In this document: positions 1-8,747 of the stretch, piece by piece | Position numbering within the stretch: position 1 is the first letter of the stretch | How the letters are laid out: each line of letters starts with the position of its first letter | Origin: Larix sibirica | Lineage: Eukaryota; Streptophyta; Pinopsida; Pinales; Pinaceae | Direction of reading: 5' to 3' | DNA length: 14,717 bases | Assembly: GCA_004151065.3 (NCBI GenBank) | Contig: NWUY0304424407.1 | Location: forward strand, 6,933 to 21,649 | The notes under the pieces: generated by a model | Seen by the model: the letters and a program-made list of their open reading frames with translations, nothing else | Told to the model about the DNA's origin: nothing | Databases searched by the model: none | Position numbers and translations under genes: made by a program

Positions 1-1561
1 TTTACTAGTTGACTTAATGTTTCAGATTGTTCATCAATATTTGTCGGTGTTTAATTTTTTTGTGTATCAATATTTTCAATCTAGTCCTTTGTGATGATAT
101 TTTTTATTGCTTCTTCAATCCCATTTCTGATTTATGTGCTTATTCATTTAATATCTTATGTTGTCGGTAGTTGGCCCAAATCAGGTTNNGATGGATCATG
201 TCATCTTCATCTTGCATCCATAAAATCTCATGTGGTGGTTCAATGTAATTCTTATCTTGAGGAATATATACAAAATTATTGTTGTTATTTCTTCTCATAA
301 GGGGTTGTATAAGTTAATCTTCATTTCTCGTTTCCCTATTTATAATCTAATGATTGAAAGGTATTTTATATTGATTTGAATTCCTCTGTCCTCCTCCTTG
401 AGGAACACTATTTGGAGTATTCCCTTCCAGCTCTAAAGTTGTCAACTTATTTGATAATCCTTTAATTAATATGGACATATCCTCTATCTTAGCATCTTGT
501 ACATCCCTACTTATTATAGAAGATCCTGTTTCCTCTATCATTCTTTTCATATTTATATATTGCTTCTATTTCAGCTTGCTTGATGTTGTCATTTTTCCTT
601 CAACATCCACTACATCATCTTGCGTACTGAGTAGGATTATTGACCTCCTCTCCCTGAGTATCATGGCAAATTCAAGTTCAAAATCCCATGCATAGGTGAA
701 TTTTGCAGCTACTTGGGAGGGTTCGATATCTTGAGGGATTTTATTGTAAATTTTATTCAATTTCTTTTATTGAAATCCCCTATTGGTTCTCCATTCTTCT
801 TTCTTAATGTAGAAAAATCAGTCAAGTAGTAGAGGTGGTCTCTTTTTTTACCCCATTTCCTCATAAATGTGGTTTCAAGGATAGGTTGGGAGTTTATGGA
901 TGCTACATGAAGGGATTTGAACCATTTTCTATCCTTTCCTTCTAATGCTTTAGATAAAGAGTCTCATATAGACACCATCATGTTCAATATAAATACTGTC
1001 AGTAAAGTCCTCAATTATGGCCATTTGTTCTTATGTTGTAGCTACTCTTTCTCCATTAAACTTGGGTAATACCTTTAAGTAATTTTATGGAAAGTCATGG
1101 AGAATATTTGGTAGATTGAGAGGACAGTACCTATTAGCTGCCCAATGATTTATAGGTAGTGGTGGAGGTTCACCTCTTCCTCACACATTAGCCATTAAAT
1201 GTTGTAGGATTGTATTCTTAGCTTGAAAGGTTATAGGAGTTCTTTGAGGTCTAAATTAAGGTAGTAAAGGATGAGAGATACTTGTAGAGGAAAATAAAGG
1301 ATAATTATGAGGGCCTATTACAAGAACAACTGGAGTACTAGGAGTAGAACGTGGATCTTCCTGAATATTTAAATATTCAGATGCTTCTTGTTTTTCAAAT
1401 TGAAAAGGAAAGATTTCAAAATTTCTCTGAGGAATACCTTTTACTTGAGGATCTTGATTTTCGCAATAGTTCCTCCGGGTGCCTGACTACCTTGGATCTT
1501 GCAGGCTTTAGAAATTGCTTGACATAGGATTTTCTCTTTTATTCCTTTTACCAGATGCCAT
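1..1561 (-). pseudogene. gag: Ty3/gypsy gag polyprotein, decayed, runs off left edge
   Basis: Gag forms the virus-like particle of an LTR retrotransposon. The frame opens at an ATG (1561, MASGKRNKRE) and stays in one phase down to 347 with 14 in-frame stops (7 TAA, 4 TAG, 3 TGA) and no detectable frameshift. Recognisable pieces in order are a proline-rich N-terminus, LNLPNILHDFP and LPKFNGE (about 1125-1045), the capsid-like stretch with YIEHDGVYMRLF (about 990-950), NKIYNKIP and LEFAMILRERRS (about 760-640), and LTTLELEGNTPN (about 450-410), all typical of plant Ty3/gypsy gag (family knowledge). The phase can be followed further, through PPHEILWMQDEDD near 210-180, to the window edge. I see no zinc knuckle. 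Two ambiguous bases lie at 188-189. The primer binding site and LTR lie directly upstream, so this is the start of an element whose pol is outside the window. Confident family call; non-functional. Confidence 0.88.
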
Positions 1562-1681
1562 TTTCACTTCAATGGAGTTTCCACGTGAACTTTGAGCATG
1601 ATGCCTGACCCTCGTTCACCGGTATGAGTCAAATCTTGATCGTTGTCTTTCCTAGGAAAAAATCAAATTCAAATTCTTCAC

Positions 1682-1699
1682 TCCCCGACAATGGCACAT
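1682..1699 (-). other. Primer binding site, tRNA-Asp type
   Basis: Read on the minus strand this is ATGTGCCATTGTCGGGGA. It matches 13 of 18 positions of the plant tRNA-Asp-type primer site TGGCGCCGTTGCCGGGGA, and three of the five differences are C-to-T or G-to-A. It sits 6 bases after the proposed LTR end and about 120 bases before the gag ATG, which is the expected place. Similarity was judged by eye. Confidence 0.75.
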
Positions 1700-1705
1700 T
1701 TTTCA

Positions 1706-2465
1706 TGTTATCCCCTGAGATGTTATAAGGTTGAATTTAGAATATTATAGGGCACGATGAGGCTCAATTATTTGAGATTTGGAAATTAATCTTCTATAAT
1801 ATGATATTTATGGTTTTTTTTCAAAACATTTGTATATATGGCAGTATCGAACAAACATACATATGAGCATTTTATTCTAGAGGAATTTAATGGTGCATAT
1901 TCAACATTTGAATGGAACTGAAGGTGAATTTAGTAGGTGGAACACAAAATAATTATGTAAGGTTCCATTGAGACAAATCTTACATATTTAGGATGGAATA
2001 AAAGTACTAAGCAATTAAGAATTCAATACTTACACAAGATGCAAATTAAACTTGGAGCCTTCATTATATCAAGAAAACTTGCATGGATATAGAATAGATC
2101 AAGAATTCATAGTAGGAAGACAAAATTACAAAGAATAATACATTGCTATTATACATCAAAATATTAATCACTATAACTCATTTCATGTATATAGAAATTA
2201 GTCCCAAAATTCGACTCAAAATATCCCTAATAGGCCCTCTAAAAAATTTCCCATCCTCTTTCTCTTCCTCAAATTTCCTTTATATAGGAGAACATTCTTT
2301 GTTAACAGATTTATATTTACTCTAATTGATTTCCATTCGTCTCCATTTTCTGTCACTTTCTCTATGTTCAATCTGTTACTATAACTGACTGAATGCATTA
2401 TTTGTTTCATTTCCTCTTACTCGATATTTTTTTAGTGGTATTCTATTGAGGTGGATGTCCAAATA
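1706..2465 (-). mobile_element. LTR of the minus-strand Ty3/gypsy element(s)
   Basis: About 760 bp lie between a purine tract (2480-2466) and a primer binding site (1699-1682). On the minus strand the LTR would begin TATTTGGAC (perhaps a decayed TGTTTGG) and end GGGATAACA, giving a weak TGTT/AACA terminal inversion. A strong TATA box lies about 180 bp in (2287-2277), followed by a long AT-rich leader, fitting a U3-R-U5 layout. The 3' end is well fixed by the primer site. The 5' end is inferred only from the purine tract and could lie higher, up to about 2,690. The LTR is preceded by the third ORF of one element and followed by gag of another, so it may be shared by two tandem copies. Confidence 0.7.
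2277..2287 (-). promoter_or_regulatory. LTR TATA box
   Basis: The minus strand reads CTATATAAAGG, an excellent plant TATA box, inside the LTR and about 715 bp upstream of the gag ATG. Transcription would start about 30 bases further on, near 2,250, in a purine-rich stretch. This is the likely promoter of the retrotransposon transcript. Confidence 0.72.
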
Positions 2466-2626
2466 CTTTTCCTCTTTTCTATACAGCAGGATGCCCATAT
2501 GTCTTCTCAATATATACGCTTGGTTACCCCGATGAATGTTAAATCTACACACTCTGATTCCCTAATGGCTACCCAATATGCACACATGGTTTCCCTGATG
2601 GCTTCCCAAGATACACACCTAGATTC
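2459..2626 (-). repeat. 33-bp tandem repeat, about 5 diverged units
   Basis: Units lie at 2594-2626, 2561-2593, 2528-2560, 2495-2527 (each exactly 33 bp) and 2459-2494 (36 bp). On the minus strand each begins with a GAAWCHA-like motif, has a GTGTRT-like core and ends in GG. Units 1 and 2 are closest (TCTTGGGAAGCCATCAGG against CATATTGGGTAGCCATTAGG) and the last two are much more diverged. In the plus-strand shadow translation the period shows as 11 residues (SLMATQYAHMV, SLMASQDTHLD). The array lies between the third ORF and the purine tract, where Tat-type plant elements are known to carry variable tandem repeats. Confidence 0.82.
2466..2480 (-). other. Candidate polypurine tract
   Basis: The minus strand reads AGAAAAGAGGAAAAG, an uninterrupted 15-purine run. 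A polypurine tract primes plus-strand DNA synthesis and should lie immediately before the 3' LTR. Here it follows the third ORF and the 33-bp repeats and abuts the proposed LTR start. The base after it is TA rather than TG, so the LTR terminus has mutated or the boundary is slightly off. Confidence 0.5.
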
Positions 2627-2706
2627 CATGCTAGTTTTCAATATGGTTGTCCTTCTAGAGTAGGTTGACTCACTCAGGGTAATGCAACTTTGTGATACTT
2701 AGAAAC

Positions 2707-5700
2707 CTAATTCCATTCATTTCCCATAGGATATTTATGGGTCCTCAGGGAGTCTAACTCTAACTCAAAATTTGTGATATTTTCATAGGATATGGGTGGT
2801 AATATCCCTAATGGATTTCTCAATTTAACCCATGTTTCAAACTCTCCATTTAATTTCTCAAATACAACATCTCCTTCTATCTAACCATACAACTCATCAA
2901 ACACTCTCTTTTCATTTTATTTTGATTTAAGAATTTTTAGTACTCTTCTTTCTTATATACATCTCTGTTACCATCCCACAGGTGTGGTAATCCTTTTCCC
3001 ATAACATCTTTGAATAAGCATTTAAATAATGAGATCTATTTGGTAGAGTTTGCTTGCTTGTTACTTGGTTGGCCAACTTTATTACAAATTTTCTATTGGT
3101 AATATGCAATTCATCCAGCCATCTTTTATTACGACTGTTTAGATAGTTGATCACGTCTCCTATAATCTTTGGTTTGTCCTCAATCTCTTTCTCTATCCTT
3201 TTTATCTCAACATTAGTGGTGGTGGCTAGCTCCAATAGGTCAAATTCATCCTGTATCATCTCAAAATGGTCCCAATGGTTGATGTAATCTTCTTCTATTT
3301 TCTCCCATAGAACCTTCTTGGCTCCTTTTAGGGGAACTTCTCCTATCAGCTCTATTCCCAGCTTGTAGACTTCTTTCTTTAATTCATCTCTCTCATCCTC
3401 TAAATCATCAATAAGTTCATCCTTGTCATTTATCTCATCCTCAGGCTCCTTTATCCTATGGTCCTTCTTCTCTGACTACTTTATTGGGAAATCCTCTTCC
3501 ATGTCTTCAATTTTTTGTTCTATTGAATCCTACTTATCTTTGTCTTTTGAATCTTTCTTTGCTTCTTCTGTGGCCTAAGGGCTCTCTTGAGCTGGTGAAG
3601 ATTTTGTTTGGAGGCGTGTTTGAGTGGAAAGCGAAGCCTTACATAAATTTTATTGTTGATATTTGCAACTGCAAATCATCTACCTTCTTCATGTATTCTT
3701 CCATCTAGGATTTGCAGTATTTCATGTTATCATAGATTTTGTCTCTCTCATCTTGCAATTTTATCAGCTCTGGGGTCTGGACATGTTCTATGTGAGGGAT
3801 ATTCATATTTTTCTTTAATTGGTGATAAATTTCATTGTCTTTATGTCATAAGAGAGACCTTTCATGAGAAGTCTCAGTTGCATTAACCCCCAATGCCTCA
3901 ATTTTACTCTCCAGATATTTGATGGTCATTTGTTTGGCCTAGTTTTTCTACTCTCAAGAACTTATCCATCTTTTGTAGTGCCATTATCAACTTCTTCTCA
4001 TTTGTTGAGGACTATATCACATCTTTGCACAAAGAATCACTAGATTGTATGTAGAAGTCAACCTTGTCTAAGGGGTTGAATTGTATAAAGTCGACTTTAA
4101 ACTCATCTTATTTCCAATCATCAAATTACTTGGTTACCTGGAATTTTTATTCTAAGATGGACATTCTGAGGGTATTTTCCTTATGTTCATCCATTTTTAG
4201 AAATGTCATATCTCTTGGATCTATATTTCCTCTGAGCTCCTTCGTTGTATCCATAATCTACTTTCTTATGCCTATAGAATCCTTGTTGCATTTGAGGAGT
4301 ATGAAACACCCATTAAGGTTAGTGCATCACAATAACAAGTGGTACATTTTTACTGGATAGAGGTTTCTCTAGTAATTCCTCTAATTCCCTTGGAAGCTCC
4401 TTAGTTTGTGCAAGTTCAACAATGGTCTATTCTCTCTCATCTTCTGCTTCAGTTATTGCCTTATTGTTCAGTGGTTTTCTCTCAGATTCATCAATATCCA
4501 TGCCTACCTAGGATTATTTAATTGACCTTTTAGCCCCTATATGTGACCCTCCAATGTTTTGATATAGAATGTTGCTCTAAGTTTCTTGGACCCTCTCCCA
4601 ATTCATTAAAATTGTTATCTTCTCCTTGTCAAGGAAATGCATGCAACTATATGCAGAGTTCTTGTTATCAAATATTTTATTGGAGATGACCTGGTGTGGT
4701 TCATAGTCACATATCTCTACCTTTCCCAAATTCAATTGCTTCAACATATATCTTGCACATAAGATAGGGCACCCCTGCTTTTTATGAAGAATGGTCCCAC
4801 CTATTTTGGTAACCTGAATCTAATAGGGTGCTTGTACTTGAAAAAATGCACATGATCGGAGAGGAATCTCTATTTGATATACTCTAAGGAAAATATACTC
4901 GGGGTAAGAAATATTGGTAGCTTATAGGGATCTTACTCAAATCCATACACTCTCAAAATAGTGTACTCTTCATATAAAAACCAATCATCAATTCCAGTAT
5001 TTGGACTCATCTGTATAAGTTCTTGGTACATAAGGAAAACCTTAGGTGGAGACCCATCGAGTAGGAGGGAGTATGCTACTACCATAAACTCATCTGTAAA
5101 CTCCTGAAAGTTCTAATTTCTTGGATTCCTAAGGACAAGGTCGATCCATTTGTAGACAAGTAATTGTTTTTTTTGGGTATCTGGCCTTGAATTCCATATA
5201 TTTAAAATGTGCAAAGTTTTGATATAAAAATATGAAAAATAGTTACGATGGATACCTAAAATATCAATATCTGGGAATCCTCCTAGCTGATTGTCAATTA
5301 CCTCATCCATATGCTTACATAGGTCAAATATGGGGGGCATAACCCCTACTTATAGAGTTAAGAGAGCTATAAATCTTAATATAGTTTCATCTAGCGCTTT
5401 ATCATCATAATATCCTAGTATTATGTAAATTAGAGCTATATCTCTTTTGGAATGTTCTGAGAAGTTAGTAGTTGCATATAGAGGGGGGATGGATTGAAGT
5501 GGAAATATTTTCTTCAAGTACTAAGATAGGAATTGATTCCTTTCAAAAAATTTCAAGGATTGGTATGACAAGCGTAGGAATTCATCATTCAAATTTTACA
5601 GTGTTGGTAAGTCTAGGAAACAAAACATCTTGGCTAGGGAATCTCTAGATATGATGCAGAGGGGTTTGGACTTGTTTGGGGGTAATATAACTCATTCATT

Positions 5701-5761
5701 TGATGAATATCATATAGAGAACTAGCTTATGAATTTAGGCAAGTGTACCTTTGAGGACATA
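2707..5761 (-). pseudogene. Third ORF of the retrotransposon, main part (unknown function)
   Basis: I do not recognise this protein. It is the body of a long degenerate ORF downstream of pol, split from its N-terminus by the insertion at 5762-7427. Protein-like stretches, in order, include DSLAKMFCFLDLPT (about 5650), RDIALIYIILGYYDDKALDE (about 5440-5380), a 75-codon open run at 5340-5113 with DLCKHMDEVIDNQLGGFPDI, FTDEFMVVAYSLLLDG (about 5090-5040), PHQVISNKIFDNKNSAYSCM (about 4700-4640), then an acidic coiled-coil-like part with DKDELIDDLEDERDELKKEV (about 3440-3380). A 110-codon open run (3259-2927) follows, and a last part with FEKLNGEFETWVKLRNP ends at a TAG at 2707. Several stops and frameshifts break it. 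No transmembrane segment, zinc finger or catalytic motif is evident. Position and strand fit a sense 3' ORF, the place of env-like ORFs in some plant Ty3/gypsy elements, but nothing shows envelope character. Confidence 0.6.
5754..5761. repeat. Target-site duplication, left copy
   Basis: AGGACATA, identical to 7428-7435. Only the first five bases (AGGAC) are needed to explain the right-hand junction, so a 5-bp duplication with the element starting at 5759 is an alternative. The 8-bp reading is preferred because the element then begins with TG. Confidence 0.65.
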
Positions 5762-5765
5762 TGTC

Positions 5766-6648
5766 ATGAGCCAGGTATATTTGGAAGCCAAGTATGCTAA
5801 TTTGTGGTTTAAAAAGACATAGAGAAGGAAGAATGACAACAATATTATATTATTTGTATACAATGATTCTATTTGGAATGTCATTAGTGCAATATCACAC
5901 GTCACCCCACGGGTGGTGGAGACATACAAAGTAATTATGCATTTCAAAGATGGAATGCATCACATGTACATTTAGGAAAGGCAAGATCTAGAAAGGTGAT
6001 GGTTGCCAACATTATTCAGGATGACACAGGAAGATGTCAACGACATTGTAAATGGTTGGGAGGATGAGTGGAGAATCCCACTAATAGAAGAAGAGTAGAT
6101 AAAGCAATATGAAGTGAAAAATGATGATATGGAAAAAAAATTGAATGAATACCAAGATAGTGGAGAAGATGACCAGCAAGATAGTGAAGCTAAACAAGAT
6201 GATGGCATAAGTGACAATGCACAAGAGACACCACTAGAGGTAGGAGAAAAGCAAAAGGAGAAAATAGAGATAGACCCTTCTACACAAATAAAGAAGATAA
6301 ATTTTGTAAAGGAACCAATTTTCCATTCACTGACAAAATATTATATGGCTAAGATAGGAGAACAAGTAAGGGAAGTAGTAGAAGAAGCATCGGAAGAAGT
6401 GGCAAATATGCAAGAATAAATTATGATAAGCATGTAGGAGAAGATGAATTGCCCAAAAGAATACCAACCAGCGAGTTGGAACGAGGGGAGTCTTTAAGGT
6501 CATGATCTTGGACACCATTGATAATGTGAATGCCAAGATCCAGTATTTTGAGGTGCGTCTGAGAGGTGGGACAAAAAAAAAAATCAAGTTGAGTGATGGT
6601 TGGAACATTGCTCAGGCAGAGGTTAGGAATATAGTTCCTACAGAGTAA
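5766..6648 (+). pseudogene. Degenerate ORF inside the insertion (unknown acidic protein)
   Basis: I do not recognise this protein. One phase runs from ATGAGCCAG at 5766 to 6419 with four stops (5820, about 5970, about 5990, about 6095): MSQVYLEAKYANLWFKKT, then SIWNVISAISHVTPRVVETY, FRMTQEDVNDIVNGWEDEW, then a 101-codon open run (6114-6419) with a very acidic, glutamine-rich middle (DSGEDDQQDSEAKQDD) and a helical end (GEQVREVVEEASEEVANMQE). After two frameshifts it continues as VFKVMILDTIDNVNAKIQYF and GWNIAQAEVRNIVPTE to a TAA at 6646. The phase is open up to the left edge of the insertion, so the N-terminus may lie outside the unit. No catalytic motif, zinc finger or membrane segment is visible. 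The antisense frames here look like shadows. Confidence 0.5.
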
Positions 6649-6761
6649 AAATTCTAGTTTGAAAGGTGTTATAAAATGGTACTCATGCTATTGTATTGAA
6701 TAATTCTAGTCAAATAATATCATGCAACAACTGAATTTGCTCTGGGCGATAAAAACGTGAG

Positions 6762-7427
6762 TGTTGGGGGCCTGTTGGAGTGGGTTTAGGACTTGTCTTG
6801 GAAGTCATGCACCTAAAATGGACCATGTGACAATTCAACAATTGGCCCAAAACTACGAACAAGGAAGAAGTTAGCTAGAATTTATTTAGGATTTGTGTCC
6901 ACTTTGAAACTATCTCCTCCCATGGTTTGACGTATAAATATGTAGGAGATATAATGGTAAAAAGTAAGTTTATGTTGGTGGATAGTAGCTATTGTGTTTT
7001 CATTGTGTTTCTATGTAATTTTGGGTAGTTGAATATTGAACAGAGTATTGATGTGCACCGTGCAAGCTATGTAATAATGCCCCAATGATAATACAGACAA
7101 GAAACTCTGATTGCAGTATTCTATTCTTGTGTTAATTGTGATGAATGCTTGTGTTTTTTGCACATGGTTGATACAATATGATACTTTAATGAATGTTATT
7201 TCAGTTACAGTCAAAGTAATGTTAAAATGCACACTAAATGAATTAATAGTAGATTTGTTGAATGTATTTTCACATCCCTTCATCCCCATAGAAACTTGGT
7301 TTTTGTAGTCCCCTCTAATACCTTGGGTGAGACATCATATGTTCGTAGGTGGTGCTGACAAGACCGGTGTTTGGGGGTTTTGTCGGTGTGAATTATGTTG
7401 AACCTTGGGTCTTCCCATGCACCAACA
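6762..7427 (+). repeat. Possible 666-bp LTR within the insertion
   Basis: This begins TGTTGGGGGCC and ends GCACCAACA, a perfect 6-bp terminal inversion with TG..CA, and its right end coincides with the insertion end. It has a plant-type TATA box about 170 bp in. If real, it would be the 3' LTR of a plus-strand element of which the ORF at 5766-6648 is the 3' internal part. The purine tract expected just before 6762 is poor. The alternative is that the whole 5762-7427 is one LTR. Confidence 0.4.
6933..6940 (+). promoter_or_regulatory. TATA box in the insertion
   Basis: TATAAATA in the context GACGTATAAATATGTAGG. It lies about 285 bp after the end of the degenerate ORF and about 490 bp before the right end of the insertion, consistent with a U3 promoter on the plus strand. 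Confidence 0.5.
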
Positions 7428-7435
7428 AGGACATA
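7428..7435. repeat. Target-site duplication, right copy
   Basis: AGGACATA directly after the CCAACA end of the insertion, matching 5754-5761. The minus-strand coding frame runs straight through one copy of this repeat once the insertion is removed. Confidence 0.65.
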
Positions 7436-7632
7436 CAACACGAGACAAATTGATCTCCCACAAGTGGAAAAGGGTATTTTCCCGTAACAGAATTGGATTC
7501 ATATTCAAGGATGATTTAGTGTAGGTCAGAGCAGGTCATGATAGTGTCAAATACATCTTTCTCGTGGTTGTACAAATGTTCATCACCTGAGCTCTTGGAA
7601 TTTTAGGGCTTGGCTTTGGATGAGCAGGCCAT
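7433..7632 (-). pseudogene. Third ORF, N-terminal part cut off by the insertion
   Basis: An ATG at 7632 opens a frame (MACSSKAKP) that runs with only two stops through GDEHLYNHEKDVFDTIMTC and YPFPLVGDQFVSCC to the insertion edge. If the insertion and one copy of the 8-bp repeat are removed, the frame continues without a shift into SSKVHLPKFIS at 5757 and below. This continuity is the main evidence that both parts are one ORF of about 1,085 codons. The start choice is tentative: it is the first ATG in a frame that loses coding character upstream. Function unknown. Confidence 0.6.
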
Positions 7633-8747
7633 AGGTGAAAATTACTATTTATGGAAAAAGTAAAAGAAAAAAAAGAGGTAAAACCTAGTTACTAATGGGT
7701 AAATGAGTTACTAGTGGACAACTCCCTATACTAAGAAGTGGTTCTTTGGTTGCAGAGTCTACAATTGTGTCTTTCCCTTTCTTTCTACATAGCAGAATGA
7801 GTCCATTTTTTGAATATTTTTCACTTTAACAACCAAGAAAATAATATTTTTTACAGATGGCATGAAGTTACTGGATAATTTTAAGATGACATCATATGAT
7901 ATCACATGGTCCCTCATGACACATGTCATTTTCCAACAAGTACATGTGGGTGCCAACTCTTCTTCCTCTTTCCACTGTGGAGGCTTCCTTGCAGTCTCGC
8001 ATGGTTGTAGGTGGAATCTTCCTTTCGGTAAAACTAAGTGGTAATGACTTGAGCTTGAAGTGGTATTCCAAACTCCTATTGGGGAGTCTTTATCAATTAA
8101 ATATTCCCACATTTCCTATCATTTTTGGGAAAACGACTCATTGGGGCATATTTATCTTTCTTGCATCTTTTACATGCACTATTATTCCATCCCATAGATC
8201 CAATAGGCCTTGGTAAGATCCACTCACTTGTGCACTAGCCCATTTATGTCTCGGGCGCTTGGTTTCCTCACTTGATTCCTTGATCCTCTTCATCTTAGCA
8301 CCCAATCATTATTCTTTTAGCACTTGGTCCCCTTACTAAGCCCATCTATAATTTTACCATATGTTTTTGGCTATTAGGCGCCTCTACTAGATAACCTTAG
8401 CCTCTGAATGAATTTTCATCCTATCCTACATGTCATTTTGTAACTTTTGGAGATCCTTCGAGCCCGAGACATCTGGAGTGCTAACATTGGCTCCATCAGG
8501 GACAACTCTTCATCCCCTCAAGATTTGAGAAATGTAGATCAGTGCCTTCTATGTTGGGTTATGGATTCTATATAATGGATATTCACATATCAAGCATATA
8601 TTTGATTTTTTCACTTATTATTGTAAATAAAACATATTCAAAAGACAAGATTTTTGAAAAATCTAAATTTACTGAAATAAAAGCATGAAATAAATTGCTT
8701 CTACTCTACTATTGTACATAGCTATAGAATATATTGAGTTTTCAATA
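7633..8747 (-). other. Spacer between pol and third ORF
   Basis: About 1.1 kb follow the pol stop with no convincing long ORF. A minus-strand open run at 8112-7759 (117 codons) has no family resemblance and stops before the third ORF. A short coding-like piece lies at about 8500-8395 on the minus strand (VVPDGANVSTPDVSGSKDL, then KLQNDM). The part nearest pol (8747-8560) is AT-rich. A cluster of small palindromes lies at 7886-7929. Plant Ty3/gypsy elements with a 3' ORF usually have such a spacer, which may hold the splice acceptor for a subgenomic RNA; I cannot point to a site. Confidence 0.5.

Larger units (their letters stand above)
5762..7427 (+). mobile_element. Insertion with TG..CA ends and 8-bp target duplication
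   Basis: A 1,666-bp plus-strand unit starts TGTCATGAGCC and ends GCACCAACA. It is flanked by AGGACATA on both sides (5754-5761 and 7428-7435) and sits inside the minus-strand third ORF, whose frame is restored when it is taken out. It carries a degenerate plus-strand ORF that is open to its left edge and a TATA box at 6933. Possible identities are a long solo LTR with an ORF in U3 (fits TG..CA, but LTR elements usually duplicate 4-6 bp), a 5'-truncated LTR element whose LTR is 6762-7427 (TGTTGG/CCAACA ends), or a DNA transposon with an 8-bp duplication (fits hAT, but the terminal inversion is only about 3 bp). The insertion itself is well supported; its class is not. Confidence 0.7.

Noticed and set aside
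188-189. Two undetermined bases inside the gag pseudogene
   Set aside because: An assembly ambiguity rather than biology; the reading phase on both sides agrees with two missing base calls.
2451-2663. 70-codon plus-strand open frame with 11-residue repeats
   Set aside because: The periodicity comes from the 33-bp tandem repeat, which keeps phase automatically; it lies in the untranslated region of a minus-strand element.
5756-5765. Palindrome GACATATGTC between two apparently divergent starts, looking like a bidirectional promoter or inverted duplication
   Set aside because: The 8-bp flanking repeat and in-phase rejoining across 5762-7427 explain the junction; the palindrome forms where the target repeat meets the insertion end.
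5440-5790. A plus-strand frame with long open runs (FKDWYDKRRNSSFKFYSV, ARESLDMMQRGLDLFGG)
   Set aside because: It lies opposite the minus-strand third ORF, which is continuous with its neighbours on both sides; the plus frame has about as many stops as chance predicts and ends at the insertion border.
5972-6217. Serine-rich minus-strand frame
   Set aside because: It is the antisense shadow of the acidic plus-strand ORF, since GAA, GAT and GAG codons give serine and phenylalanine codons in reverse.
7645-7654. TATA-like CCATAAATAG on the minus strand
   Set aside because: It lies only 13 bp before the proposed third-ORF ATG, too close for a promoter that yields a transcript including that ATG.
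7759-8112. 117-codon open run on the minus strand
   Set aside because: Composition is irregular, no motif is recognisable, and it is not in continuity with pol or the third ORF; probably chance.
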